Part shown: positions 36,822 to 46,346 of the stretch, piece by piece
Layout of the letters: the number at the start of each line of letters is the position of its first letter
Numbering within the stretch: position 1 is the first letter of the stretch
NCBI RefSeq assembly: GCF_016863255.1
Contig: NZ_BOON01000054.1
Location: 1 to 64,000, forward strand
DNA: 64,000 bases
Origin: Planosporangium mesophilum
GTDB taxonomy: Bacteria; Actinomycetota; Actinomycetes; Mycobacteriales; Micromonosporaceae
Direction: 5' to 3'
The notes under the pieces: generated by a model
Databases searched by the model: none
What the model was told of the DNA's origin: nothing
The model's input: only the letters and a program-made list of their open reading frames with translations
Program-made: the position numbers and the translations under genes

Positions 36822-38333
36822 ATGTCCGCGACATCATCCGTGCGACCGAGCGCGGTGTCCCAGGCACTAGCCCGTGACAGGCTGGGCGTGCTGTCCGTCA
36901 TCATGTTCGCCTTGACCGCAGCCGCGCCGCTCATGGTGGTCGGCGCGCTGGTCACCACGGCGTGGGGCGCCATCGGCGTCACGGGCTTCCCCCTCGGCTT
37001 CGTGCTGATGGCGGCCGTCCTGGCCCTGTTCAGCTTCGGCTACGTCGCGATGTCGCGGCAGTTGACCAACGCCGGCGCCTTCTACAGCTACATCGCGCAG
37101 GGGCTGGGCAAGCCGTTCGGCGTCGCCGGGTCGTTCGTCGCGCTGCTGGCGTACAACATGATGCAGGTCGGCCTGTACGGCGTCTTCGGTGCGGCGCTGT
37201 CGGACCTGCTGAAGGCGAAGTTCGACCTGGGCGTCGAGTGGTGGGTCCTCGCGCTGGCGCTGTGGCTGTTCGTGGCGATCATGGGACTGCTGCGCGTCGA
37301 GGTCAACAGCCGCGTCCTCGCGGTCCTGCTCGCCGCCGAGATCGTCGTCGTGGTCGTCTTCGACGTCGTGTTCCTGGCGAACCCGAACGGCGGGTCGATC
37401 ACTGTGGACACCTTCACGCCGAGCAGTCTGAGCGGGCCGGCGGTCGGCGCGGTCCTGGTCACCTGCATCACCGCCTTCGTCGGTTTCGAGGCGGCGCCGG
37501 TCTTCTCCGAGGAGGCCAAGCGCGCGGGGACAACGGTGGCCGCGGCCACCTTCCTGGGCCTGGCTGTCATGACCGTGCTCTACGCCCTCACCTCCTGGGC
37601 GGCGTCGGTGACGATCGGGCCGGCCAACCTGGTGGACGCCGCGAAGCAGCAGGGCCCAGACCTGATCTTCAACACCGCCGCGGGGCACCTCAACAGTGCC
37701 TGGATCGTCGACGTCGCCCACGCCCTGCTGCTGACCAGCATCGCGGCCGGCGCGCTGAGCTACCACAACACCGTGACGCGCTACACCTTCGCGCTCGGCC
37801 GGGAACGGGTACTGCCGGCGGTCTTCGGCCGTACCCGGGCGCGCTCCGGGGCGCCGCAGGCCGCCTCGCTGGCCCAGAGCGTCGTCGGCCTGGTCGTCAT
37901 CGTGGCCTACGCGGTCGCCGGCTGGGATCCGCTGGTGCGGCTGTTCTTCTGGATGGGTACCACGGGCGGCCTGGGCATCCTGTTCCTGATCACGGCCACC
38001 TCGCTCGCGGTGGTCTGCTACTTCGGCCGCGACCGCCGCGGTGAGAACCCGTGGACCTGGCTGCTCTCACCGGTCCTCGCGCTGCTGGGCCTCGGTTACG
38101 TGATCTACCAGGCGCTGGCCAACTACGCCAACCTGCTCGGTGTCGAGCCGACGTCCGGGCTGCGCTGGCAACTGCCGCTGGCGTACGGCGTCGTCGCGGT
38201 CGCGGGTCTGCTCTGGGCGCTCGCCATGAGGGCGTCCAGGCCGCATGCGTACCGGGTGGTCGGCCTGGGCGCCAAGGCCGCCGGGGTGCTGGCCGGGACC
38301 GACCACGGTTCTCGTGAGGCGGTGAGCCGCTGA
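36822..38333 (+). CDS. APC-superfamily amino acid permease
   Basis: A 503-residue transporter with about 12-14 transmembrane segments. The first segment carries LGVLSVIMFALTAAAPLMVV, followed by the APC-type unwound-helix region, then AGAFYSYIAQGLGKPFGVA and the conserved FVGFEAAPVFSEEAKRAGTTV. It likely exchanges or imports amino acids or polyamines; the substrate is unclear. ATG 36822 has GGAGGAAC upstream. Its stop overlaps the acetyltransferase start as TGATG. Confidence 0.9.
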   Translation: MSATSSVRPSAVSQALARDRLGVLSVIMFALTAAAPLMVVGALVTTAWGAIGVTGFPLGFVLMAAVLALFSFGYVAMSRQLTNAGAFYSYIAQGLGKPFGVAGSFVALLAYNMMQVGLYGVFGAALSDLLKAKFDLGVEWWVLALALWLFVAIMGLLRVEVNSRVLAVLLAAEIVVVVVFDVVFLANPNGGSITVDTFTPSSLSGPAVGAVLVTCITAFVGFEAAPVFSEEAKRAGTTVAAATFLGLAVMTVLYALTSWAASVTIGPANLVDAAKQQGPDLIFNTAAGHLNSAWIVDVAHALLLTSIAAGALSYHNTVTRYTFALGRERVLPAVFGRTRARSGAPQAASLAQSVVGLVVIVAYAVAGWDPLVRLFFWMGTTGGLGILFLITATSLAVVCYFGRDRRGENPWTWLLSPVLALLGLGYVIYQALANYANLLGVEPTSGLRWQLPLAYGVVAVAGLLWALAMRASRPHAYRVVGLGAKAAGVLAGTDHGSREAVSR

Positions 38334-38950
38334 TGGCCGTGACGACGATCCGCCGCGCCCGCCCGGGCGAGGCGAAGGCGCTCGCACAGGTGATCGCCGA
38401 CGCCTTCCACGACCTCGCGGTCTGCCGCTGGATGGTGCCCGATCCGGCCGAGCGCAGGCGGGTGCTGCCACCGGACTTCCAGATCTTCGTCGAGCACGGC
38501 ATCGAGCACGGCACGGTGCACACCACCGACCGGCTGGACGCGGTGGCGGTGTGGTTCTCCGACGCCCCGGAGGGCGTGCCGGACATCCCCGACTACGACG
38601 CCCGGGTCGCTGCGGCCTGCGACCCGTACACCGAGCGGTTCCGGCTCCTCGACGAGGCGATGCACCGGGCCCACCCGACCGGCCGGTCGCACGAGCATCT
38701 CGCGCTGCTCGCGGTCGCCCCCGCCGGTCAGGGCGCCGGACTCGGCACCGCGCTGCTCGACGCGCGCCACGCCTACCTGGACCGGGAGGGGATCCCGGCC
38801 TACCTGGAGGCGAGCAGCCTGCGCAGCCGCGACCTGTACCTGAGAAACGGGTACGTCGACCTGGGCGAACCGTTCGCGGTACCGGGCGGCCCGGACCCGG
38901 CCATGTGGCCGCTGTGGCGCGACCCGGCCCAGCCCGCTAAGCGGGCTTAG
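38333..38950 (+). CDS. GNAT-family N-acetyltransferase
   Basis: A 205-residue GNAT enzyme. The acetyl-CoA-binding signature is LLAVAPAGQGAGLGTALL near 125-142, followed by AYLEASSLRSRDLYLRNGYVDLGEPF, the usual motif B region. The substrate is unknown. Translational coupling with the amino acid permease suggests an amine or amino-acid-derived substrate, but that is inference only. Confidence 0.9.
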   Translation: MAVTTIRRARPGEAKALAQVIADAFHDLAVCRWMVPDPAERRRVLPPDFQIFVEHGIEHGTVHTTDRLDAVAVWFSDAPEGVPDIPDYDARVAAACDPYTERFRLLDEAMHRAHPTGRSHEHLALLAVAPAGQGAGLGTALLDARHAYLDREGIPAYLEASSLRSRDLYLRNGYVDLGEPFAVPGGPDPAMWPLWRDPAQPAKRA

Positions 38951-38990
38951 CGGACTGGGCCGGCCCAGCCGGCCTGACCCGTCGGGAGAA

Positions 38991-39018
38991 GGGGCACCCT
39001 CCGGGATGAAGGTGCCCC
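38991..39018. terminator. Hairpin terminator after the acetyltransferase
   Basis: GGGGCACC and GGTGCCCC form an 8-bp stem with a 12-base loop, 40 bases after the stop. A shorter dyad, CTAAGCGGGCTTAG, spans the end of the gene itself. Together they probably end the permease-acetyltransferase transcript. Confidence 0.6.
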
Positions 39019-39048
39019 GAACCGGCCGGGGCGCGCCACAATCGTCTT

Positions 39049-39807
39049 GTGCCCTCGGTACGCGCGGGATCCGTGTCCGCCTCGGTGCGCGCGAGGCTCG
39101 GGCCCGTCTCGGCCCGCGCGAGGAAGGCGTCGTGGTCCGTCCAGCGCGTGCCGGTGCGCTGGCGGGTGGCGTACTTCGTCGGGGTCGCGATCCTGCTGGT
39201 CTTTCTCGCCAGCCGCAGCCTCACCAGCGGTAGCCCTTCCGACCACGGCCGCAGCTGCCCGCACGCCACGGACCTGTCGGGGCGGGCGGTGGCCGGGGTC
39301 GACCTGAGCCAGCAGCAGTTGCCGTGCCTCAATCTCGAGCGCTCGACGCTGAGCGGTTCCATCCAGGAATCCGACCTGAGCCGGGCGAACCTCCACCGTG
39401 CCCAGCTACAGACGCTCTGGCTCAACCACGTCAACCTGTCGGGCTCCGACCTGACCGACGCGGTCGGCGAGTCGGCCAACCTGACCGGGGTCAAGCTGGA
39501 GGGTGCCGACCTGCGCCGGGCGAACCTGAGGGGCGCTCGCCTGGAGGACGTGGGCCTGCAACGGTCCAAGCTGGGAGCGGCGAACCTGCGCGCGGCGGGC
39601 TTCACCCGGTCCGACCTGGGCGGCGCCGACGTCCGCGGCGCCGAACTGGCCGGCGCGTCGTTCTACGACTCCAACCTGCGCGGGGCCAGGCTGGACAGGG
39701 CGAAGCTCAAGAGCGTCGTGTGGAGCAACGTCGTCTGCCCGGACGGCACCAAGTCGACCGCGGACGAGCAGGGGACCTGCGACCGGCACCTCACCCCGGC
39801 GCGCTGA
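39049..39807 (+). CDS. Membrane-anchored pentapeptide-repeat protein
   Basis: A 252-residue protein with a basic N-terminus, one transmembrane helix (about 38-57, VAYFVGVAILLVFLASRSL) and then about 30 pentapeptide repeats of the A(D/N)LXX type, as in ANLHRAQLQTLWLNHVNLSG and ADLRRANLRGARLEDVGL. These form a right-handed quadrilateral beta-helix, here presumably outside the membrane. The function is unknown; some relatives mimic DNA, but those are soluble. The start is GTG 39049 and no clear ribosome binding site is visible. Confidence 0.82.
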   Translation: MPSVRAGSVSASVRARLGPVSARARKASWSVQRVPVRWRVAYFVGVAILLVFLASRSLTSGSPSDHGRSCPHATDLSGRAVAGVDLSQQQLPCLNLERSTLSGSIQESDLSRANLHRAQLQTLWLNHVNLSGSDLTDAVGESANLTGVKLEGADLRRANLRGARLEDVGLQRSKLGAANLRAAGFTRSDLGGADVRGAELAGASFYDSNLRGARLDRAKLKSVVWSNVVCPDGTKSTADEQGTCDRHLTPAR

Positions 39808-39868
39808 GCGCCGTCCTCGACTCGGGCGTCCGTACCCTGAGCGGACGCTGGAGAGAGGGGTCGTACCG

Positions 39869-40651
39869 GTGCTCATCCTGTTGCCGCCGTCGGAGGGCAA
39901 AGCCACGCCCGGGTCGGGGAGCCCGCTGGACCCGGGTGCGCTGTCCCTGCCCGACCTGACGCCCGTGCGCGAACGCGTGCTGGAGTCGCTGGTGGCGCTG
40001 TGCGCCGGGGGTGACGACGAGCACGCCCGCCAGGTCCTCGGGCTGAGCGTCGGCCAGGCCGGCGAGGTCGGGCGCAACGCCCGGCTGCGCGAGGCCGCCG
40101 CGGCGCCGGCCGGGGAGATCTACACCGGCGTCCTGTACGACGCGCTGGACCTGGCCGCGCTGAGCCCGAGCGGGTACGACCTGCTGGAGCGCTCGGTCCT
40201 GGTCTTCTCCGGGCTTTGGGGCGCGGTGCGGCTCAGCGACCGGATCCCGCCGTACCGGTGCTCCATCGGGGTGAAGCTGCCGGAGGTGGGCCCGCTGGGC
40301 ACGTACTGGCGGCGCGCCATGGCGGCGGAGCTTACGGCGGCCGCCGGTGACCGGCTCGTGCTCGACCTGCGCTCGGGCGCGTACGCCGCGATGTGGACGC
40401 CGCGGGGTGGCACGGCCGAGCGGGCCGTCACGGTCCGGGTCATCCACGAGCGGGTGGTGGACGGGGTCGCCAAGCGTTCCGTGGTGAGCCACTTCAACAA
40501 GGCCACCAAGGGTCGGCTGGTGCGGGACCTCGCCGTGGCCGGCGCCGAGCCGGCAAGCCCGGCCGAGTTGCTGACGGCGCTGCGCGACCTCAAGTACACC
40601 GTGGAGGAGCGCGGGCCCGGACAGCTGGACGTGGTCGTCGCCGAGCTGTGA
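39869..40651 (+). CDS. yaaA: YaaA-family peroxide stress protein
   Basis: A 260-residue YaaA (DUF328) protein: LILLPPSEGKA at the start, IYTGVLYDALDLAALS, LVFSGLWGAVRLSDRIPPYR and the hallmark VSHFNKATKGRLVRDL. E. coli YaaA limits intracellular free iron during peroxide stress and has a DNA-binding fold. The start is GTG 39869. It is encoded just before the pilus operon but is not functionally linked to it in an obvious way. Confidence 0.93.
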   Translation: MLILLPPSEGKATPGSGSPLDPGALSLPDLTPVRERVLESLVALCAGGDDEHARQVLGLSVGQAGEVGRNARLREAAAAPAGEIYTGVLYDALDLAALSPSGYDLLERSVLVFSGLWGAVRLSDRIPPYRCSIGVKLPEVGPLGTYWRRAMAAELTAAAGDRLVLDLRSGAYAAMWTPRGGTAERAVTVRVIHERVVDGVAKRSVVSHFNKATKGRLVRDLAVAGAEPASPAELLTALRDLKYTVEERGPGQLDVVVAEL

Positions 40652-40810
40652 CCCACGCACGGTGCGCCTCGGGTGTCGGTCGGTCGGGGGACGTGTCAGC
40701 CGGCTGGCGGAGCGAAACGCACCCTACCTGCCTACGGCGTGACCCCTACCACTAACGCATTGTGGTTACAGGGCCACCGAGCGTGGCGAACCGATGACCC
40801 GGAGGTCTTG

Positions 40811-40984
40811 ATGAACAAGCTTATGACCAAGGCGCTGGCGGTACGGGCCACCCGCGACGAGGGTGCGACGGCCGTCGAGTACGGCCTGATGGTCGCCCTG
40901 ATCGCGGTCGCCATCATCACCATGGTGGCCCTCGTCGGCACGAACCTGTCCGGCCTGTTCGAGAAGATCGCCGGCAAGCTGTGA
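40811..40984 (+). CDS. flp: Flp-family type IVc pilin
   Basis: A 57-residue prepilin, the major subunit of the tight-adherence (Tad) pilus. The leader ends at G18 with the class III cleavage pattern RDEG/ATAVEYG, giving E at +5 and Y at +6 of the mature pilin. The hydrophobic helix GLMVALIAVAIITMVALVG follows. ATG 40811 has GGAGGT four bases upstream, consistent with strong expression. The stop overlaps the GTG of the next gene. Confidence 0.95.
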   Translation: MNKLMTKALAVRATRDEGATAVEYGLMVALIAVAIITMVALVGTNLSGLFEKIAGKL

Positions 40985-41463
40985 CGCGTACGGGCGGGCC
41001 GGTCGTCGCGCGCCGCGCGGTGGCCGGCCCTGCCCGTACCCACCAGACGGAGCACGACCGGGCAGGCCGGCACCCTGCCCACCGCGACCGGGGTGCCGCG
41101 GCCGTGGAGATGGCGCTGGTCCTACCCCTGCTGCTGTTCGTCGTGTTCGGCGTCATCGACTTCGGTCGGATGCTCAACACGCAGATCACTCTCACCGAGG
41201 CCGCCCGGGAGGGTGCCCGCGCCGTCGCGCTCCATCAGAGCGCCGACGCCCGGGTACAGGCCGCCACGACGAACCTCCGCGGGGTCACCCACACCGACGT
41301 CGCCTGCCCGGCGACCGGTTCGGCCTCGGCCGACGCGGTCGTGACCACCAGGGTTCAGTTCACCTTCGCCACGCCGCTCGCCGCCCTCGCCCCGATGTTC
41401 GGCGGCGCCGTCGGCAGCTCCGTGACGCTCACCGGGAAGGGGATCATGCCGTGCGTCGGCTGA
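40981..41463 (+). CDS. tadE: TadE-like pseudopilin
   Basis: A 160-residue TadE-family protein. DRGAAAVEMALVLPLLLFVV carries a prepilin-like G/AAAVE site followed by a transmembrane helix, and FGVIDFGRMLNTQITLTEAAREGARA is the family hallmark. TadE and TadF are minor pseudopilins needed for Flp pilus assembly. The GTG at 40981 overlaps the pilin stop, and its end overlaps the next gene by 13 bases. Confidence 0.92.
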   Translation: MTRTGGPVVARRAVAGPARTHQTEHDRAGRHPAHRDRGAAAVEMALVLPLLLFVVFGVIDFGRMLNTQITLTEAAREGARAVALHQSADARVQAATTNLRGVTHTDVACPATGSASADAVVTTRVQFTFATPLAALAPMFGGAVGSSVTLTGKGIMPCVG

Positions 41464-42593
41464 GCGCCGCCTTCCGGTCCCACGTCTCCCGGCTGTGCGG
41501 GGCCGGACTCCGCGATCCCCGCTCCCGCGACCGGGGGAACGTGGCCGTCCTGGTCGCCGTCGTCCTGAGCGGCGGCGTGCTGCTGGGTGCGGGCGCGATC
41601 GCGATCGACGTCGGCCAGTTCTACGCCGAGCGCGAGCAGTTGCAGAGCGGGGCCGACGCGGCGGCGATGGCGGTCGCGCAGAACTGTGTGCGCAACCCGT
41701 CAGCCTGCGGCGACCAGGCCGTCGCCGCGTCGGCGTACGCCAACGGCAACGCCAAGGACGGCGTCAGTGCGGTGACCGCCGTTTGTGGGCGGGCCAACGG
41801 GCTGCCCGTCTGCCCGCCACCGGTGGGCACCCGGGCCGACTGCATGGGCGGCCCGCCGACCGCGGGCAACTACGCCGAGGTGCGGACCGCGACCCAGCAG
41901 GCCGACGGGTCGACCCTGCTGCCGCCCACGTTCGCCCGGGCGCTGCCGGGCCACGAGGGGTACCAGGGCAAGCGCCTCGCCGCGTGTGCCCGGGTCGCGT
42001 GGGGGCCGCCGCTCAACGCGACCGGCCTCGCCGTCACGGTCTCGACCTGCGAGTGGAACGAGATGACCGGTGGCGCGCCGACCTACTGGCGCCCCGGTAC
42101 GGTGCCGCCGACCAGCGCCGAGGGGGTCATCTACCTGCACGACCCGAAGGACGGCAGCACCTGTCCGGCCGGGCCGTCCGGCTGGGACGCTCCCGGCGGC
42201 TTCGGCTGGCTCGACGAAACCGGCGGCGACTGCGCCGCCACGGTCTCGGCGTCGGGCAGCTACGGCGGAAACACCGGCGTCTCCGCCTCGAAGACGTGCA
42301 AGGTGGTGCTCCAGGATCTTCACACCACGCACCGCCCGGTGCTCATCCCCATCTACGACGGGATCAAGGGCAACGGTTCGAATACGACCTACCACCTGTC
42401 GGGGTTCTCGTCGTTCGTGCTGACCGGTTACGCCCTGCCCGGCACGTCCGAGCCCTCCTGGTTGACCGGCCGCACCCTGTGCAGCGGCTCGGAGAAGTGC
42501 CTGTACGGCTACTTCACCACGGCCATCCTGCCGGACGTCGGCAGCTTCGGAACGGTCAACTACGGCACCAACATCCTCAAGCTCGTGGGCTGA
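41451..42593 (+). CDS. TadG-like pilus assembly protein
   Basis: A 380-residue protein with an N-terminal RDRGNVAVLVAVVLSGGVLL segment and IDVGQFYAEREQLQSGADAAAMAVAQNC, the TadG-like N-terminal (Flp-pilus) signature. The rest is a secreted, Cys- and Gly-rich region unlike the C-terminal von Willebrand domain of many TadG proteins. The vWA domain of this operon is instead fused to TadB. Even-numbered, widely spaced cysteines suggest disulfides. Start GTG 41451. Confidence 0.8.
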   Translation: MRRLSAAFRSHVSRLCGAGLRDPRSRDRGNVAVLVAVVLSGGVLLGAGAIAIDVGQFYAEREQLQSGADAAAMAVAQNCVRNPSACGDQAVAASAYANGNAKDGVSAVTAVCGRANGLPVCPPPVGTRADCMGGPPTAGNYAEVRTATQQADGSTLLPPTFARALPGHEGYQGKRLAACARVAWGPPLNATGLAVTVSTCEWNEMTGGAPTYWRPGTVPPTSAEGVIYLHDPKDGSTCPAGPSGWDAPGGFGWLDETGGDCAATVSASGSYGGNTGVSASKTCKVVLQDLHTTHRPVLIPIYDGIKGNGSNTTYHLSGFSSFVLTGYALPGTSEPSWLTGRTLCSGSEKCLYGYFTTAILPDVGSFGTVNYGTNILKLVG

Positions 42594-42776
42594 GCAACCC
42601 GCTGGAGGGCCGACCCGCTATCCGGACAATCTTGACGTTTGCATACAGCCGACCCGTTGCCCGCCGATGAGGTAACCGTGGACCGCGCTCAGCCGGCCAC
42701 CCACGACATGACCACGAAGGGAGGGAGCGGCGATCGCGCCCACGGCCTGTGCCGGGGGTCCGATGTCGCGAATCCG

Positions 42777-43607
42777 ATGAAACGCAGCATCCTCGCCGCC
42801 TCCGTCGCGCTCGTTCTGGCCGCGGTCGGCTGCGTCGCGGTCCTGGTGTACGTGGGCGCCGCCGACGAGCGGGCGCTGTCCGGTCAAAAGGCGGTGCGGG
42901 TACTGGTCGCGCGCAAGCAGATCCCGGCCGGTACGACCGGCCAGGCGATCAAGTCGGGCGGGTACACCGAGGTGGTCACCGTGCCGGCGGCCACCGTGCC
43001 GGCCGACGCGCTCGGCGACATCGACGCGTCGCTCGCCGCGCTCGCCGTCACCGCCGACCTGCAGCCCCGCCAACTGTTGCTCCGTGGCGCCTTCGACGTA
43101 CCGTCCGTCCACAACGGAGGGTTACCGATCCCGGACGGGATGCTGGCGGTGAGCGTGTCCGTGCGGACGCCGGCTCAGGTCGCCGGCTACGTGCGGCCCG
43201 GCTCGACGGTGGCCGTGTTCGACACGTACGCCGTGGCCGAGGGCAAGGGCAGCGGCGGCCCGGTGCCGTCCGGCGACGGGCTGGCCACCGCGCACGACTA
43301 CAACCAGGCGACCCGCCTGCTGCTGCCCAAGGTGCAGATCCTCGCGATCGGCGGCCGGGGTACGCCCGGCGCCCAGGTCGGGCCGCAGCCGGCCCCGAGC
43401 GCCAGCGCGACCAGCGGTAGCGGTGCGACCAGCGGCGGCCAGTCCGGCGACACCACCACGGTGCTGGTCACCGTCGCGGTCACGCAGGACCAGGCGCAGC
43501 GCCTGGTGCACGTCGCCCAGACCGGCGCGCTGTACATGGCGTTGCTGGGCAACGGCACCGAGGCGAAGCCGGGGCCGGGCGTCGACAACTACTCGCTCTT
43601 CCAGTGA
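42777..43607 (+). CDS. cpaB: CpaB/RcpC-like pilus assembly protein
   Basis: A 276-residue protein with an N-terminal transmembrane helix (ILAASVALVLAAVGCVAVLVYV) and a SAF domain (RVLVARKQIPAGTTGQAI) as in CpaB/RcpC. In Gram-negative tad systems these are periplasmic partners of the secretin; here, with no outer-membrane secretin, the protein likely acts across the cell wall. A Ser/Gly/Thr-rich loop near 210-230 is variable. The ATG at 42777 lacks a clear ribosome site; GTG 42678, preceded by GAGG, would add 33 residues. Confidence 0.85.
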   Translation: MKRSILAASVALVLAAVGCVAVLVYVGAADERALSGQKAVRVLVARKQIPAGTTGQAIKSGGYTEVVTVPAATVPADALGDIDASLAALAVTADLQPRQLLLRGAFDVPSVHNGGLPIPDGMLAVSVSVRTPAQVAGYVRPGSTVAVFDTYAVAEGKGSGGPVPSGDGLATAHDYNQATRLLLPKVQILAIGGRGTPGAQVGPQPAPSASATSGSGATSGGQSGDTTTVLVTVAVTQDQAQRLVHVAQTGALYMALLGNGTEAKPGPGVDNYSLFQ

Positions 43608-43621
43608 CGGGGGGACGTGCC

Positions 43622-44806
43622 ATGGTGCTGTACTACGAGCCGCAGGCGGAGCGGGCCCGCCTCCTCGACGCACTCCTCGGCGAGCAGGCGCACGCCGCAC
43701 AGGATCTCGCGGAGCTGGCCGGGCTGGTAACCGCCGACCCGGACACGCTGCTGGTGGTTCTCGGCGCCGGCGTCGGCCTGGCGGACGCGGTGGCGTTCGC
43801 CGCCCAGCACCGGCTGACCCGGCCGTCACTCGGCGTGGTCCTGCTACGTGAACACGTCGACGTCGCCGTCCTCGCCGAGGCGATCCGGTCCGGTATCCGC
43901 GAGGTGATCACCGCTTCGGACGCCGACGGCATCCAGGCCGCCTGCAGCCGCTCGCTGGAGGTGTCCCGCCAGCTTGCCGTCGGCGGTACACCGACGACCG
44001 CGCCGTCGGCCAGGGAGGGGCGCGTCGTCACCGTCTTCGCGGGCAAGGGCGGCTGCGGCAAGAGTACGGTCGCCACCAACCTGGCGGTTGCCCTCGCCGA
44101 CGGCGGCGCCTCCCGCGTCTGCCTGGTCGACCTCGACCTGACCTTCGGCGACGTCGCGATCATGTTGCAGCTCGTACCGAAGCGCAGCCTCGCCGACGCC
44201 GTGCCGATGGCCGGGCGGTTGGACGACACCGCGGTCCGCTCGCTGGTCACCCCGTACGCCCCCGGCCTGGACACGCTGCTGGCCCCGCCCGGGCCGGCCG
44301 AGGGCGAGCGGGTGGGCCGGGAACTGGTCAGCGAGATCCTCAAGATCGTCAAGCGGATGTACGACTACGTCGTGGTCGACACCCCGCCGTTCTTCTCCGA
44401 CCAGGTACTGGCCGCACTCGACCTGTCGCAGTGGTACATCCTGCTGGCCACTCCGGACATCCCGTCGCTGAAGAATCTCCGGCTCACCCTGGACATGTTC
44501 GACCTGCTGGAGTACCCGGAGAGCCAGCGCATCATCGTGCTCAACCGCTCCGACTCGCAGGTCGGGCTGACCCAGGCCGACATCGACCGGGTGGTACGGG
44601 CGCCGATCGCCGGGCGGGTGCCGTCCACCCGGGACGTGCCGGTCTCCATCAACCGGGGTGTACCGCTGATGGTGGACAGCCCGAACAACCCGGTCAGCCG
44701 CTACATCCGCGAGGTTCGCACCCGGATCGTCGGCGCGGCCGGGGGGACCGGGGACGCGCCCGTGACCCACCGGCGCCGGCCGTTCTCCCTGCGCCGGGGG
44801 CGGTGA
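43622..44806 (+). CDS. cpaE: TadZ/CpaE-like pilus localisation ATPase
   Basis: A 394-residue protein. The N-terminal receiver-like domain lacks a complete phosphorylation site. A ParA/MinD-type ATPase follows, with the deviant Walker A GKGGCGKSTVATNLA near 136-150, LVDLDLTFGD and VVVDTPPFFSDQ. TadZ/CpaE proteins place the pilus machinery at the pole. ATG 43622 after GGGGGA is preferred over an upstream in-frame GTG at 43604 that overlaps the cpaB stop. Confidence 0.9.
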   Translation: MVLYYEPQAERARLLDALLGEQAHAAQDLAELAGLVTADPDTLLVVLGAGVGLADAVAFAAQHRLTRPSLGVVLLREHVDVAVLAEAIRSGIREVITASDADGIQAACSRSLEVSRQLAVGGTPTTAPSAREGRVVTVFAGKGGCGKSTVATNLAVALADGGASRVCLVDLDLTFGDVAIMLQLVPKRSLADAVPMAGRLDDTAVRSLVTPYAPGLDTLLAPPGPAEGERVGRELVSEILKIVKRMYDYVVVDTPPFFSDQVLAALDLSQWYILLATPDIPSLKNLRLTLDMFDLLEYPESQRIIVLNRSDSQVGLTQADIDRVVRAPIAGRVPSTRDVPVSINRGVPLMVDSPNNPVSRYIREVRTRIVGAAGGTGDAPVTHRRRPFSLRRGR

Positions 44807-44810
44807 CGGG

Positions 44811-46346
44811 ATGGGGCTGTACGACCGGATCGAGGAGCGCCGGGCGGCGGCTGGAGCCGCGGCCTCATCGCCCGGGCTTCAGCCCGTGGCGATCCGGCCG
44901 GCGACACCGGCGCCGGACGGGACACCCGTCACCGCGACCGGATACGCCGGGGGCTCCGGCGGCGGGTCTGTCGTCGAGGCGGGCTCGCCGGCCGGGGAGC
45001 GCCCGCCCGGCTCGCCGGCCGGCGAGCGCGCGGCAGGGGAGCGGCAACGGCCCACGCCGCCCCAGGTGGACCCGGTCGTCGCGGTACGCCGGCGGATCCA
45101 GCAGGCCCTCGTCGAGACGCTCGGCCCGCAGCTCTCCGACGAGATCACGGGCGAGGACGACCTGGCCGTACGGGTCCGGGAGACCATCACGACCCTGCTG
45201 GCCCGCGAGGAGACGCCGCTCGCCGGCGCGGACCGGATGCGGATCACCCAGGAGGTCACCGACGAGATCCTCGGCCACGGGCCGATCGAGCCGCTGCTGC
45301 GCGACCCGAGCGTCAGCGAGATCATGGTCAACGGCCCGCACCGCATCTTCGTCGAGCGATCAGGCCGGCTCAGTCAGGTGGAGGCGGAGTTCGCCGACGA
45401 GTCACACCTGCGCCGGGTCATCGACCGCATCGTCTCGCGGATCGGCCGGCGGGTGGACGAGGCGAGCCCCATGGTCGACGCCCGACTGCCCGACGGCAGC
45501 CGGGTCAACGCGGTGGTACCCCCGATCGCGCTGGACGGCTCCACCCTGACGATCCGCAAGTTCTCCACCGACCCGCTGACCGTCGCCGACCTGATCAGCT
45601 TCGGCACGTTCACCCCGCCGGTGGCGCAACTGCTGTCGGCCTGCGTACGGGGGCGTCTGGACATCGTGGTCAGTGGCGGTACCGGCTCGGGCAAGACGAC
45701 GACGCTCAACGTGCTCTCCGGCTTCATCCCGCCCGACGAGCGCGTCGTCACCGTCGAGGACGCCGCCGAGCTGCAACTGCACCAGGCGCACGTGGTACGC
45801 CTCGAATCCCGACCGGCCAATGTGGAGGGACGTGGCGAGGTGAACATCCGCGACCTGGTCCGCAACGCGCTGCGGATGCGCCCGGACCGCATCGTCGTCG
45901 GTGAGGTCCGCGACGGCGCCGCGCTGGACATGCTCCAGGCGATGAACACCGGCCACGACGGCTCGCTGACCACCGTGCACGCCAACACGCCGCGTGACAG
46001 CGTGGCCCGGCTGGAGACGATGGTGATGATGGCCGGCATGGACCTGCCGATCCGCGCGATCCGCGAGCAGATCGCGTCCGCCGTGGACCTCATCGTGCAG
46101 GTCGCCCGGCTCAAGGACGGTTCCCGGCGGGTCACGCACGTCACCGAGGTGGTCGGCATGGAGGGCGACGTGGTCACCCTCCAGGATCTTTTCGTGTACG
46201 ACCACCGCGCCGGCCGGGACGAGCAGGGCAGGCAGTGCGGTGCCCTGGTACCGACCGGGCTGCGCCCGCGGTTCCTGGAGGAGCTGGCCGCCCACGGCGT
46301 CACGCTGCCGATGGAGTTCTTCGCCACGACGGGTGCCCCGCGATGA
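44811..46346 (+). CDS. tadA: TadA/CpaF secretion ATPase
   Basis: A 511-residue hexameric ATPase of the type II/IV secretion family that drives Flp pilus assembly. Walker A is SGGTGSGKTTTLNVLSG near 283-299, followed by VVTVEDAAELQL, the Asp box, Walker B RIVVGEVRDG and the His box TGHDGSLTTVHANTP. About 90 disordered N-terminal residues precede the conserved core and include a repeated SPAGER unit. Its stop overlaps the next ATG (ATGA). Confidence 0.95.
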   Translation: MGLYDRIEERRAAAGAAASSPGLQPVAIRPATPAPDGTPVTATGYAGGSGGGSVVEAGSPAGERPPGSPAGERAAGERQRPTPPQVDPVVAVRRRIQQALVETLGPQLSDEITGEDDLAVRVRETITTLLAREETPLAGADRMRITQEVTDEILGHGPIEPLLRDPSVSEIMVNGPHRIFVERSGRLSQVEAEFADESHLRRVIDRIVSRIGRRVDEASPMVDARLPDGSRVNAVVPPIALDGSTLTIRKFSTDPLTVADLISFGTFTPPVAQLLSACVRGRLDIVVSGGTGSGKTTTLNVLSGFIPPDERVVTVEDAAELQLHQAHVVRLESRPANVEGRGEVNIRDLVRNALRMRPDRIVVGEVRDGAALDMLQAMNTGHDGSLTTVHANTPRDSVARLETMVMMAGMDLPIRAIREQIASAVDLIVQVARLKDGSRRVTHVTEVVGMEGDVVTLQDLFVYDHRAGRDEQGRQCGALVPTGLRPRFLEELAAHGVTLPMEFFATTGAPR